This document shows, piece after piece, positions 1-10,206 of a DNA stretch of 64,000 nt. Under the pieces are notes generated by a model. It was not told the DNA's origin. It saw only the letters and a program-made list of their open reading frames with translations, and ran no database searches. Location of the stretch: NCBI GenBank assembly GCA_035578155.1, contig JAPWDM010000015.1:12776209-12840208 (forward strand), given 5' to 3'. This stretch comes from Brachynemurus nebulosus (lineage: Eukaryota; Arthropoda; Insecta; Neuroptera; Myrmeleontidae). How positions within the stretch are numbered: position 1 is the first letter of the stretch; every line of letters begins with the position of its first letter. Made by a program: the position numbers and the translations under genes.

Positions 1-1417
1 CATCTTCGGTTGCTCTAATAATTATATCTCTTAACATATCATGTAATTCAATTTCACGAAACGGTATGGAGTAAGTAACAAAATTAGTTATTTGAAATGT
101 TGTCATCAACATATGAATTACATTTGCTAAATTTATTTGAACCATATCAACAATTGAGTAACAGCAATTACATTCACAATAAAAACAATATACGTCCACA
201 ATTATTTAAATACTTATAACTAGAAAAACATTAAAACCACATCTCTTTTATATTTTTTGAAGTAACCGGGATACATGATATTATTCCTTTTTAAATCAGG
301 AAACTAGAGAACGTATTCAAGTACCGCTTCCTTTTTAATAAAAAAACTGAAGAATGTTTGTTCTAGTTACTTATAAAAATAATGGGTGAGGTTTACCAAT
401 GTTTACAATTATGAATACGCTGATCAAATTTCTTTATTTTATAGTAGACCACAGATTCTTTTGAAATTAATGATCCAGCATTTTTATTAACTAGTAAAAT
501 AGTACTCTAAAGGAAAGGTAATATTACAGGATCATTACTAAAAATATAAAGAACTTCATTGTAAAAGTATTACTTGCATATCTGGGGAATAATGGAGATC
601 TGAACGGAATTCACCAATGCTGGAAAATCGGAAGTACGTTGTACTAAAAGTTCGCTGATTTAGCGGTTTAATCAAAGGCTTCATTATTTTACTTTCAACT
701 ATTCGTTTTTCTAGATTAATCTATACAGTGGTTCAACAATATGTTTACAATATGTTATTGTACGGTTAGAAAGTGGATACAGTAGCGGGCATAATTTAGA
801 TTACATTACACAAGACCTTTACTTGTTAGATTTAATTCGTTCAGATGTATCAATTTTCAAAAATAATGGCATGTTGCATGTAATTCAGTTTATTCACTGA
901 ATATTTAAGGTTTACAAATAAGGAGAAAATTAAAATTAGCAAAATCTAAATTGGGTACAGAATTTTGGTCTGAAATGTCTTTTGATGACAATAAATTACA
1001 TTACTTTATTAATTTAGTCGAATAGCTAAAGGATAAATCTTTTCTCTTATGGTTGATATATGTTTGTAGAGCTTTAGTAAGTAAGGCTTTAAAGGGAAGA
1101 CATCATTTTTAACTGGAAAACCATTTTCAGGTCACAATAAGTTGTTTTCTAGATAAGAATACAAAAAGTAATTTTGAAATCTGCATTACGACCATATGAG
1201 CCTATATCTACATATCTGAAGCAATATCGTGGTCGACGACGGCCATAAACACTATACTAGTTCCTTTGTAATTATAGTATTTACCACCACAATTCGCTGG
1301 TGCTTGATCCGCATCACTAGTTCCACAGCAATTTTCGAAATTCCATCTCGAATGGACTCAGGAACTACATCATGCATCAACGCCCGGGAACAAGTTGTCT
1401 GAAGAATCTTCAGAAAC
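1..1417. other. AT-rich intergenic DNA left of the hAT element
   Basis: No convincing gene is visible. The only structured piece is an approximately 150-bp sequence near 652-800 that recurs in inverted orientation near 59 kb. A short minus-strand open frame covering 1252-1417 continues into the hAT end and matches no family I recognise. It is probably chance. Confidence 0.5.
652..800 (+). repeat. Dispersed repeat, inverted partner at 58995-59148
   Basis: The sequence from 'ttcgctgatttagcg' to 'agtagcgggcat' matches the reverse complement of 58995-59148 with scattered substitutions and small indels, roughly 85% by eye. Shared landmarks in order are the ttcgctga start, a run ending in ctagattaat, ttcaacaat, gtttacaatatgtta and acagtagcgggcat. 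Homology stops abruptly at both ends, so it is a dispersed repeat of unknown class. Confidence 0.7.
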
Positions 1418-1999
1418 CAGGGCTTCGAACCGAACCGTAACCGTAACCGAAAACCGGTAAAACCGATTGATTTTGCCGGAGAGTAACCGTTAACCGGAAC
1501 AAAAAAATTTTTCAAAAACCATTAACCGAAACCGAAACCGTTATTTTTTTCATTCCGGTTCATACCTGAAATTCAATATTTTATTTTATTCTATATATTC
1601 TTCAACAACAATTTTTAAAATTTTTCAAACCGTTGTTTATATATAAAGAAATAAGAAAATAAACAATAACATTTGAAAAGTTCTCCCGGATCTAAATGTA
1701 AAATTTTACGTAGATATTATTAGTAACAAACTTTTCTAACGTATATACATACATTTAGTGACCGTTAAATTCTGTTTTATTGAATATTTTATACTGTTTC
1801 ATTTTATTTTTAATTAGAGCAAACAAACGACAGGTATTTTTGATACAGTTTTAATAAAATTTTGGACTTTTTTGCTAATTAAGTAAATACCTCTGAAATA
1901 CTATTGCCTTTTCTGGTAAGTATAATCAATTTTTTTTCTTTTTGTGTATTATTCTGTAAAACATAACTTACATATGAACTTTTAATATTTCTTACAGAA

Positions 2000-2266
2000 A
2001 TGAGTCGAGATAAATCAAATTCCTGCAGAAAATATTTTATTTATCACAATGGTACAAAAACAAGCCGATGCAAAAAATGTAATACATTGATGAAGGGTGA
2101 TCATGCTGCTAACTTGGAGCGTCATTTAAAAAGATTTCATAATGAGGAATATTTATCAACTTTAAATTTAAAAACGAAGAAAATCGATAAACAAAATGAA
2201 ACTCCATCAACTTCATCTGAAAAGAATATTGACAATTATTATCAAAATAAACTTATTAACCCTTAA
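2000..2266 (+). pseudogene. N-terminal BED zinc finger of hAT transposase, truncated
   Basis: This 88-residue open frame holds a BED-type zinc finger around residues 10-48: CKKC, then a spacer, then HLKRFH, giving C-x2-C ... H-x4-H. BED fingers are the DNA-binding domain at the N terminus of many hAT transposases. A plausible 5'UTR intron (gtaagt at 1916, acceptor cttacag ending at 1997) ends three bases before the ATG, which supports this start. The frame stops just after TTAACCC, where piggyBac-like sequence begins at a TTAA, so the rest of the transposase (RNase H fold and dimerisation region) has been lost from this position. What is seen is one domain; non-function is inferred. Confidence 0.75.
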
Positions 2267-2485
2267 TTACACGCTAAGCGGCATAGCGTACCGCACTCTG
2301 GCATTATTTATCTTACTAGCTGCGTCGGAAGGGCAGTTTTTAAAGTCGCTCCGTGTATTCTTTCTTTGTACCTTTACATTTAAAACAGAAATGGTAAGGA
2401 GTCTCTGTGTTGCTTGTTTAGTGTGCAGCAGACCGCCAAACTGAGTACATCAACGTTTGCGGCATTCTGTACCGCTAGCGTGTAA
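2256..2485 (+). repeat. piggyBac-like terminus at TTAA with internal inverted repeat
   Basis: TTAA at 2256-2259 is followed by cccttaattacacgcta, a piggyBac-like end. An internal inverted repeat pairs ttacacgct (2267-2275) with agcgtgtaa (2477-2485), and homology continues inward through agcgg and a cggcat stretch with small indels. It is either the left end of the piggyBac element whose coding remnant lies at 7516-8240 or an independent short MITE. I did not find a matching right end. Confidence 0.5.
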
Positions 2486-2957
2486 AAATGTAAGTAGATA
2501 GATAGATTCTTTATTTGTTCCTGAGCATATAGCTCCATACAAAGAAGTTTGGCTTTAAAAAAAAATATCCAATACATAATTCATATATACATACCTACAT
2601 AATAAACAAAATATTAACAATATAAGTTAACAATATATAAATAATATAAACAATAATAAATATTAACAAATAACAATAAATAGTATCAATAGATAATTAA
2701 AAATTTGTTCAATAAATAGCACTAAAAAAAAGATAAGAAAAAAACAACTAAATCAATTAAACTTTTAAGTAAGCAAATTTAAATAAGCAACAATTAAGTA
2801 AACAAATAAATCAACAGATAAATAACAATAAATAAATTTCCTTTTTTTTTCCCCTTCTTCCATCTTCTTTCCTTTCTCCCTATTTATCTATTTATATTTT
2901 TTCCTTTTTTTTCTTTTTTCCTTTTTCTTTCCTCTTTTATACAATCGATATTACAAC

Positions 2958-4541
2958 TCAGGAATTTATTATAAATTCTCTAATTTTTGCTGCTTCCTTC
3001 ACATAGCAACAGATATCCTTAATTTGTCGGAAATTCTTATAGCAGAACAGAACTGACTGTAGATTTTCTCTGGTCAAATTGCACAGAACATATTTTTTTA
3101 AATAAACATCTCTCAAGGGATTGTACATTGGACACTCCATAAAAAAATGAAATACATCCTCTGGCATATTCAAATTACAAAGAGTACACATGTCTACCCC
3201 TTCCAGTTTAAAAGAACCCCTAAATGTTCTTAGGTTAACGTATGAGCTTCTTATTATTCTAAGTCTGCTAGCTATTCGAATAAACTCTGTTTTAATATTC
3301 CATGTTAAATATTCTTCGACACCTTGATTCAATTTAATAACTTTGTAAAATGGAGAGAAATTGGATGATTGCATCTTTTGCCAGTCTTGTTCTATAAGAC
3401 TATTACGGTAATTTGTAATTATTAATTGGACTACTACTACTTTCAGATAAAACTACTTTCATTCATTTGGGATAGGTAAAAAAGCCTGTTGTATAATATT
3501 TTAGGATATCTTGACTCTTGCATTATTAATAGTTTGTACCACCATTTCAAAGTGATTTCACCTACTTTTAGTTCTAACTTTACTGTACCTGTTTCCAGTC
3601 TTACTATATAATTTGGTGTATTAACTGGCCAAAAATATAGTGATTTGAAAAAAGACATTTGGCATTTCTCAATTATATAACTATATTTGTAACCCCAAAC
3701 TTCCGCCGAGTATAGCAACGTACTTAATATGATAGTATTATATATTGTCGCTTTACATTCAAAACTATTATTGTTTGAATTAAACAAGACTTGCTTATTT
3801 ACACCCATGGCAATGTTGGCTTTAGATACGGCAGCTTTCGCATTTTCTAAGAGAAGACCTGATCTTGAAAATACCGTACCAAGATACCTTATTTGGGAAA
3901 CATTTTCCAATTCAACACTATCATATTTAAAAGTCAGTAAAAAACTCTAAACATGGAAGGTTTACCCACGTCTGATCAAGGACACTGTTACCTTGAGATG
4001 AGTAGTATGTAAATTGTGCCGGTGTGTCACTTTGACTTCTTCCGTTGACCAGGAAAAATCCACACCTCTCCATTATTTCTACTAACATTTTACCCCGGCG
4101 AGTGATGACAGAGTCATTAGAAGTTCTCATTACAGCCAAATTAGTTCCGTGAAAAATTTCTTCTATTCCGTCATTTAGATTACCAATTCTTGCATTAAAG
4201 TCACCTAGTACTATAAATTTTCCTTTATTTAAACTGTTAATTTCTAAAATAATTTCTGTTAATAATTGTAATATCGATTGATCATCTAAATTCTGTGTGA
4301 AATATACTGTTCCTAAAAAGCAGTCAAAATTATCATTGGTAATTTTTATAAATATCCACATATGGGAACTGTAAAGGACCTCAAACCTTATATTCCTTTT
4401 TAGGAAAACTATAACCCCTGAGCTGGCTCTACCGCGACTTTTATCTTTTATTGCCTTTCCAGATACGATATTAAAGTCTGTCATAAACGGAACCATCTCA
4501 GTTGTCACATCATTCATCAGCCAAGTTTCGGTCAAACACAC
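2958..4541 (-). pseudogene. LINE ORF2 remnant: endonuclease plus C-terminal RT, core deleted
   Basis: The upstream part (4541-3927) is an apurinic-type endonuclease domain with TETWL, GDFNARIG and a C-terminal SVLDQTWVN segment. The next frame (3910-3443) is the region just after the RT fingers and palm, with QIRYLGTVFSRSG and LYSAEVWG. The last frame (3374-2958) ends in a cysteine-rich motif, CTLCN ... HFFMEC. The RT catalytic motifs A, B and C lie in none of these, so about 350-400 residues are missing at the 3910/3927 junction, and the third piece is in a different frame. The order of parts is that of a Jockey/CR1/I-type ORF2 without a visible RNase H. Confidence 0.8.
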
Positions 4542-4866
4542 AATATCAAATTCTCTGACATAACTCTTTTCTTCTATATCTAAATCTAAAAAGTTTTGAA
4601 ATCCTTTACAGTTCCAAAGTAATATGCCCGTTTCATTTTCATTCGTTTTCGCGTATCCATCATTACTAATTAGTTGCTATTTTTGTTGCAGTGGTGATTG
4701 TTTCTGTTTAGATTCTGATGTACTTGGTAGTGTATCATTTTTTTGGAGTAAACTTTGACTCGTTTTTGTTTAATTTCTTCTTTTTCTTCTCAGAACTATT
4801 TAGAATTTTTCTTTTTTTATAATCATTTGGTGTTTCAAAAGCTGTATTATTTTGTTCAATATTGTC

Positions 4867-5597
4867 TTAGTCTTCCTCATTTCGACTAAGGTGAATACTG
4901 GTATCACTGAGGCTTTTACGGAGATTAGATGATGGAGAATAATACTTTGTAATTTCCTCTGTGATAAATTCTTCGGTTTGAGATTCATCTTGACTAGTTT
5001 CTTCTCTTCTAATTTCTTCTCTAGTCCATCTATTTCCATTAATATATAGTTTATCTTGCCTTAAAACAGCTACATGGCCCTGTTCCTTGGCTTTTACTAA
5101 GTAGGGTATTAGAAACTTTATTTCCTTACGTACTTCTTCAGTAAAGTCATGACTAATGGAGTATTCGGTTCCGTGAAGTAACTTAGTCTTGTTTAAAACA
5201 TCTATTTTAGTTTTCATTGTATTAAATTCGACTAAAATGGGGCGTTTTTTCCAGTATATTTCCCTAATCTAAAAATATCTCCTATAGTTGAATTGTCAAT
5301 CTGAAATTTTAAATTTTCCTGGCAAAACTGGATAAAAATAGTTTCTAATTCTTCATATGTTTCCCTTCTATTCTGTTGTTCCGGTATTCCATAAAGTATA
5401 ATATTTTTCTTTCTTAATTTTTTATCAATGTGTTCCACTTTAGATTTAATTTCTGTTATTTTTTTATTCATATCTATTACTTCAGTGTTATTATTGTTAA
5501 TTGAGGCTTCTAGTTTAATAATCCTCTTTTCCAAATTAGTAACTTTTTCATTTGTATCTGTCATTAGTTTTAATAAAAGATCGATTTTTTGTTCCAT
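4867..5597 (-). pseudogene. LINE ORF1 protein, coiled coil plus RNA-binding domain, frameshifted
   Basis: Residues about 1-60 form a heptad-rich coiled coil (starting MEQKIDLLLKLM). They are followed by RKKNIILYGIPE and IGDIFRLGK, which resemble the RRM-like domain of L1-style ORF1 proteins. The frame ends at 5232 and the similarity resumes in another frame at 5217 (HGTEYSISHDFTEE, DKLYINGNRW), so a frameshift separates the two halves. Such proteins bind the LINE transcript as a trimeric RNA chaperone. This copy is inactivated. Confidence 0.7.
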
Positions 5598-5643
5598 TTT
5601 ATCAAAAAAATAAAAGTGAGAAGCAAAAGGACAGTGACACTGC

Positions 5644-5720
5644 GATTCGAACTTATGTTTTAGTCGTATTTTACAATTTACAATTAGTTACAACATCTAT
5701 ATCCACTCAACCATACAACT
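5644..5720 (-). other. tRNA-like A/B-box relic next to the LINE 5' end
   Basis: On the minus strand tggttgagtgg (5713-5703) fits an RNA polymerase III A box and gttcgaatc (5652-5644) fits a B box, about 50 nt apart. The expected T-arm does not pair, so this is not a functional tRNA. It could be a tRNA-derived SINE head or a tRNA-like 5' leader of the adjacent LINE. From here to the mariner element at 6183 only AT-rich sequence is visible. Confidence 0.4.
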
Positions 5721-6184
5721 CAATATATATTATGCTACGAATATCTGTTCTAATTAGCCGGTAACTTAAACTAATGAGTTTTTAATTTTTAATCTTTCAA
5801 CTTGTTTAATTAATTATATAATAGTTTCCAACTAATTTCTTTAAATTTTATTTTTATTTTTTTATCATTTATTAGGTATGATAATATTCTGTTTTAGTTC
5901 AATTGTAATGTTATTGTTGATTTATTTTAATATTTAAAACAATACACAAATTGTACATTATTTATTTATATCTTCACCCTTTTTTTTTTCTTTTAAAAAC
6001 AAACAATTAAATGTCACTTTCAACAAACAACAATTAACACGTCTTAACTTCATCAAATTCACAGCCAAACTCCTCTAAAAATGTAAGTACATTTTATTTT
6101 AATTAATAAACAATTTTATACATTCGTCGAATCAAAATTTCCTATTTATGTTATGTTGTAGTAAATGATTTTCACTACTTTATA

Positions 6185-7491
6185 CAGGGTGGAGTAGAGG
6201 AAACGGATGTTTTTTGAACCGCTAGTACGCGGCGACGAGAGGGGTATTGACCTTGAATGAATGTTGGCAGACTGCCCATACAGTGCAGTTTCAGTCGCTA
6301 TGGAGCGTTGGAGCATAGAGCATCGTGTGTTCGTTGTCGAGCAGTACTTTAGAAACAATGATTCCGTAGTCACAGTGCAGCGGCTTTTCCGTCAAAATTT
6401 TAGAGTTGGTCGTCGAGGTGCAGTGTCTAATCGAAATACTATACTCCGATGGGTTGCAGCGTTTAGAAGTACTGGATCTGTGATGAAAAAGAAACCACAT
6501 GGTCTTCCTGGTTCAGTTCGTACTCCGGAAAATGTAGACCGAGTGAGAACGGCAGTTCTTGGTAGTCCGAAACGATCGACTAGACGACAAGCTGTAGCGC
6601 TGGGTATGTCACGTCGTTCGCTTCACCGCATCTTACATGATGATCTTAAGTTTCACCCATACAAGATAATGATCGTCCAGCAGTTTAGTGAAGGGGATTT
6701 TGTGCAGCGCAGAGTTTTGTCGCGTAATGGACAACATTTTTACGGAAGATGCAGATGCTACAGTCTTTATGAGTGATGAAGCACATTTTCATCGAGATGG
6801 TTACGTCAATGTTCAAAATTGTCGGTATTGGGCGCCGGAGAACCCACATGAATTACACCAGAGACCTCTCCACAGTTTAAAAGTAACAGTGTGGTGCTGC
6901 ATTTCAAAGATGGGGATTGTTGGACCCTATTTTTTTGAAGAGGAAGGAACTGCAGTTACTGTGACATCAGCGCGCTACGTTGAAATGTTAAACAACTTTC
7001 TTCGTTCAGAACTTGAAAGGCGTCAAGTGAACATGAGAGAAATATGGCAGGACGGTGCCACAGCTCACACGGCGAGAGCATCCATGGAAGTGGTTCGACA
7101 AATGTTCTCAGGACATGTTATTTCGAGATATGGTGATGTTTACTGGCCCCCTCGCTCACCCGATTTGTCGATATGCGACTTCTTTTTGTGGGGATATTTA
7201 AAATCAAAAGTCTACATGAACAAGCCTCGCACAATCGATGACTTGAAATTGAAGCCGTGCCGAATGAAATGTTGGAGAGAGCCATGCGTAACTTTCGGGA
7301 GAGGATCCAAATTTGTATCCAGCAAGAAGGACGTCATCTCCAAGACATTATTTTTCGAACCTAATTAAAGTATGTATATTTCAAAACTGCATTAAAAAAT
7401 CTATCACTTAATGGTTGTTTTTATTATTTTTATCAAACCGTGTCCCAGTCATTTAATAGTGAAAAACATCCGTTTCCAATGCTCCACGCTG
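6185..7491 (+). mobile_element. Tc1/mariner-superfamily transposon
   Basis: Terminal inverted repeats of about 31 bp begin cagggtggag at 6185 and end ctccacgctg at 7491. The inner halves share ggaaacggatgttttt. TA dinucleotides flank both ends (6183-6184 and 7492-7493), the standard target duplication. The element is 1307 bp, full length for the family, and contains one transposase gene with two frameshifts. It is nested in the piggyBac-like/LINE debris of the hAT element. Confidence 0.93.
6300..7364 (+). pseudogene. mariner-like transposase, two frameshifts
   Basis: The likely start is the ATG at 6300 (MERWSIEHRVFVVEQYF). An N-terminal helix-turn-helix region runs through RNTILRWVAAF to SRRSLHRILHD. 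Catalytic aspartates of the DDE/D domain appear in MSDEAHFH, WQDGATAHTA and SPDLSICDFFLWGYLK. About 41 residues lie between the second and third, longer than the 34 of classical mariners and like the rosa (DD41D) group. A frameshift near 6716 separates the DNA-binding and catalytic parts. A second near 7245 moves the C terminus (ending DIIFRT, stop at 7362-7364) out of frame. The enzyme would excise and insert at TA sites; this copy cannot make it intact. Confidence 0.88.
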
Positions 7492-7515
7492 TATTTATAA
7501 AACTTATACTTTCTC

Positions 7516-8240
7516 AGGGCACAACAGTTGTTGACGCTCGATAACCTGGCAACACTGCTTGAAGAACTATCAGATGAAGAGAAAAAAAATTACAACAATG
7601 AAGACTATTTCGATTTTTCGGATGGCTGCGTGGGGGAACCAGAGAGAGAAAATATTCTTGAAGACTGTCATTCCAGTAAAAGTGAACAATCAGGTGATGA
7701 TGAAGACGTGCCACCTGTAAGTACAATTCACGATTTTGAAGTCTTTTTGGGAAAGGGAAGAAAAGTGAAGAGTTCTGCCTAAGTAGTCCCTGCGCTCTCC
7801 CTTCGAAAATCAAAGCCAAAAATATCGTAAAAATTTTACCTGGCCCAAAACGCATTACAAAAGATGCCAAAATGAAACAAATGCCTTCTTGAAACTAGTT
7901 ACAATTGAAATCATTGACAAAATAGTTCAATACACAAATATTTATATAGCAAAAAAGCTACTGTCTGGTGTTGTTTCAAGGAACAGAGACTGCAAACTAA
8001 CATCCAGGGTAAAAATAATGGCCCTTTTAGGTGTTTTATGTCGCAATATAAAAACGATCAATCCACAGCTCTACCTACAGTTCAAGCAAGATCAGGACCT
8101 TGCCATGAATGCGGAAAACACAGAAACAATAAAACCACAGTTCGTTGTTCACAGTGCAGTTGCTTTATGTGCAAAAACCATTCTACCTCAAGAGTTGAAT
8201 GTAGAAGCTGTACTGTTGAATCATCTGATGAAGACTAAAG
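7516..8240 (+). pseudogene. piggyBac-type transposase, internally deleted
   Basis: Three pieces are seen. At 7516-7782 is an acidic N-terminal region (LATLLEELSDEE), preceded by a possible splice acceptor tttctcag. At 7889-8030 is the start of the catalytic fold (IIDKIVQYTNIYIAKK ... ALLGVLC). At 8080-8238 is the cysteine-rich C-terminal domain (CHECGKHRNNKTTVRC, CSCFMC, CRSC). The DDD catalytic core between the last two is absent, and stops and frame changes separate the pieces. piggyBac transposases cut and paste at TTAA. This deletion derivative is inactive. The flanking mariner and the LINE apparently split it from its left terminus at 2256. Confidence 0.75.
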
Positions 8241-8586
8241 TAATCTTTATAATTTATGTGTTATGATTTTGGTTTATTATATGGGATGGTTTTTATTTTC
8301 AACATAAAATCTCTGTGTTCATATTTTTATTAAAGCATAATTAGTTTAGGTTTTTTTTTTTTGTTGGTATTATAAAATGGAAGCAAATAAATTTTTGTTT
8401 GAGAAAATAATTATATTTATTTTACCTAAAACCGAAACCGAAACCAAAAACCGTAATCGAAAACTGAAACCGAAATACAAAACCAAAAACGAAAATAACC
8501 GATACTCTATAACCGTAACCGTTATTATTTTTTTTGCGTTGAACCGGAACGAAAAAAAATTTCGGTTCGAAGCCCTGTTAGAAACT

Positions 8587-8956
8587 AATAACAAGGGCTT
8601 TGATACATTTAAGTCATTTAAAAAATCAAGGTCAGTGATGAAATTATCATCTGAACGGAATGAAATTCAAACAATCGTGAATGAACTCAAGGAACTAAAT
8701 AACAGTTTAACAATGTCTGCTCCACGTTCAAAAGAATCAGAAGATGAATGTGATTTAATTGGAAAACACGCCGCTCAGACAGTCATCGCCAATTGATAGA
8801 ATTGATGCAAGGGATTTAATACAAACAATACTCTCTGGATACCGTAAGAAAATCCTCTGTGCTAGAATTGTGTATACACCTTCTAACTGCAGTTTCGAAT
8901 CTGCTCAATCACCACAGTCAACTATTGGCAGGGTGCGCGATGAAGACGACATCTGA
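8587..8956 (+). pseudogene. C-terminal BESS-like region of a MADF/BESS-type protein
   Basis: Just right of the hAT element the frame reads a polar linker, then DECDLIGKHAAQ. After a one-base frameshift near 8780 it continues SPIDRIDARDLIQTILSGYR. This resembles the C-terminal BESS motif that MADF transcription-regulator-like proteins use for protein contacts. The stop follows at about 8954. No MADF domain is found nearby, so the hAT insertion, or an earlier event, has separated it from its 5' exons. It could belong to a host gene or to a Harbinger-associated MADF gene like that at 56.1 kb. Confidence 0.5.
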
Positions 8957-9426
8957 CGGCTGCATTAAATCATACTGTAAAGCCGTGGAAGAGGTGTAAA
9001 ATTGTTTTTAAAATTAATTTATTTTTTATACATAAATATATATAAATCTGTAAGCACTATTAAAGGGAAGTGCAATATTAACAGTGAATAAAATATTTTA
9101 AAACATAGAAAGTAAGTATAAAAAGTGTAACTAAATAGCAATGTTTATTATTGGAATAAAGTTATCTGGTGTAACCAATGCAAATGACAGTTGTAACAAC
9201 ATTAGAACTGTAATAATAATAAAAAAAATTAGCATAATCAACAGATTTTTTAAAATAATTTGTTTTCAATTGATGAATAGTTTTTTTTTATTAACATTAT
9301 TTTATGTTGAAAATTTTTTCACATTATAATTGTTATTTTAAACAATTTGCAGGTAACGATCAATTTAATCATTCGAACAGGATTTGAGGCAATATCTCAC
9401 AACATATTATTTCAACTTCAAACAAT
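8957..9426. other. AT-rich spacer, no feature seen
   Basis: Only low-complexity AT-rich sequence and short chance frames are visible. A possible splice acceptor (tttgcag) near 9350 may belong to the pseudogene that follows. Confidence 0.5.
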
Positions 9427-10206
9427 GAATAAAGGCAAATTATTAGTCACGGTTGATCATGTCATAAATGTAAAAGAACGTTGACAATGTGGCAAAATTT
9501 ATCTATTAAAATCTAAAGTAATTAGATAAACGTCTGCTACTTTACCTCCTTATCATACTGCTTTGGATATAAGTTCAAAAATTAAAAAAAATTAAAATAT
9601 AATTTTTTACGAGTTTTATGAGTATATTTAAATTTAAAAAAAATTACAATTTACGGATTAATGAAGAACGATTTGTTGAAGACGTTAGCTGTACTTGTGT
9701 TTACAATAAGAGCAAAACATGTAAGCAAATTGCAGCTTTGATTTATTTCATAAACCATGAAGAAAGCTTAATTAAAACTAGTCACGAACAACAGTGGGAA
9801 AAATCCAGTGTCCGTCAGTTTGTCAAGGAAAGGTACGCAAAAGGCCGGAACTTTGATGAAATGTTTCCTAGTAAAAAATTAATAAAAAACACTGAAGGTA
9901 AACAGACATCAGTAGATCTTAAGGAATTAAATCAAAATGATGCATACTTTAGTACAACTCTGTGTGACAGGAATGCTTACATGTGATTTGTTTATATATT
10001 CTCCAGTAAATGATGGCTGTTGTACCGTAACAATTCAACGAGATGAAGAGTTTCTCATGGATGTTATATTAAGTGCTGAAGATTTTTATTTTAACCATTA
10101 TCTGCATACTGCGTACTTAAAATTTACCAAAGAAAATAATGACACGAGCAACGGGTCCGTTGAATTTTATGAAGAGCGAAGTTTCACTGGAGTAAATATA
10201 AGGTGA
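9427..10206 (+). pseudogene. SWIM zinc-finger / YqaJ-like nuclease gene remnant
   Basis: The first part, near 9452-9560, reads VDHVINVKER, then after in-frame stops TSATLPPYHTALDIS. The SWIM-type zinc finger follows as CTCVYNKSKTCKQIAALIYFI (C-x-C ... C-x-[Q for H]), in an open frame at 9618-9986. A third frame to 10206 reads CVTGMLTCDLFIYSP and RDEEFLMDVILSAEDFYF, like the end of a YqaJ/lambda-exonuclease-type domain. The catalytic core between them is missing. Two stops (tga at 9482, taa in KVIR*TSATL) and frame changes mark it as dead. Similar two-domain proteins of unknown role are multicopy in several insects. In this copy Gln replaces the SWIM histidine. Confidence 0.65.

Larger units (their letters stand above)
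2491..5640 (-). mobile_element. Degraded non-LTR retrotransposon (LINE)
   Basis: On the minus strand the order is a coiled-coil ORF1 (about 5597-4867), then an endonuclease and reverse-transcriptase remnant (4541-2958), then a 3' end in (TATC)n at about 2491-2505. The element sits inside the hAT transposon, just past the piggyBac-like inverted repeat. Most of the reverse transcriptase catalytic core is deleted: endonuclease sequence at about 3927 runs into the C-terminal RT part at 3910. Several frameshifts confirm it is dead. Confidence 0.8.
1418..8577 (+). mobile_element. hAT-superfamily transposon with nested insertions
   Basis: The termini are inverted: cagggcttcgaaccg at 1418 and cggttcgaagccctg ending at 8577. 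They start CAGGG, as hAT ends often do. They are flanked by an 8-bp target duplication, TCAGAAAC at 1410-1417 and TTAGAAAC at 8578-8585, with one mismatch. Both ends carry arrays of AACCGAAACCG-type subterminal repeats (about 1428-1548 and 8430-8562), typical transposase-binding arrays. The only hAT coding remnant is a BED zinc finger at 2000-2266. The transposase core is missing, replaced by piggyBac-like, LINE and mariner sequence. It is therefore a composite, non-autonomous copy. Confidence 0.88.
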
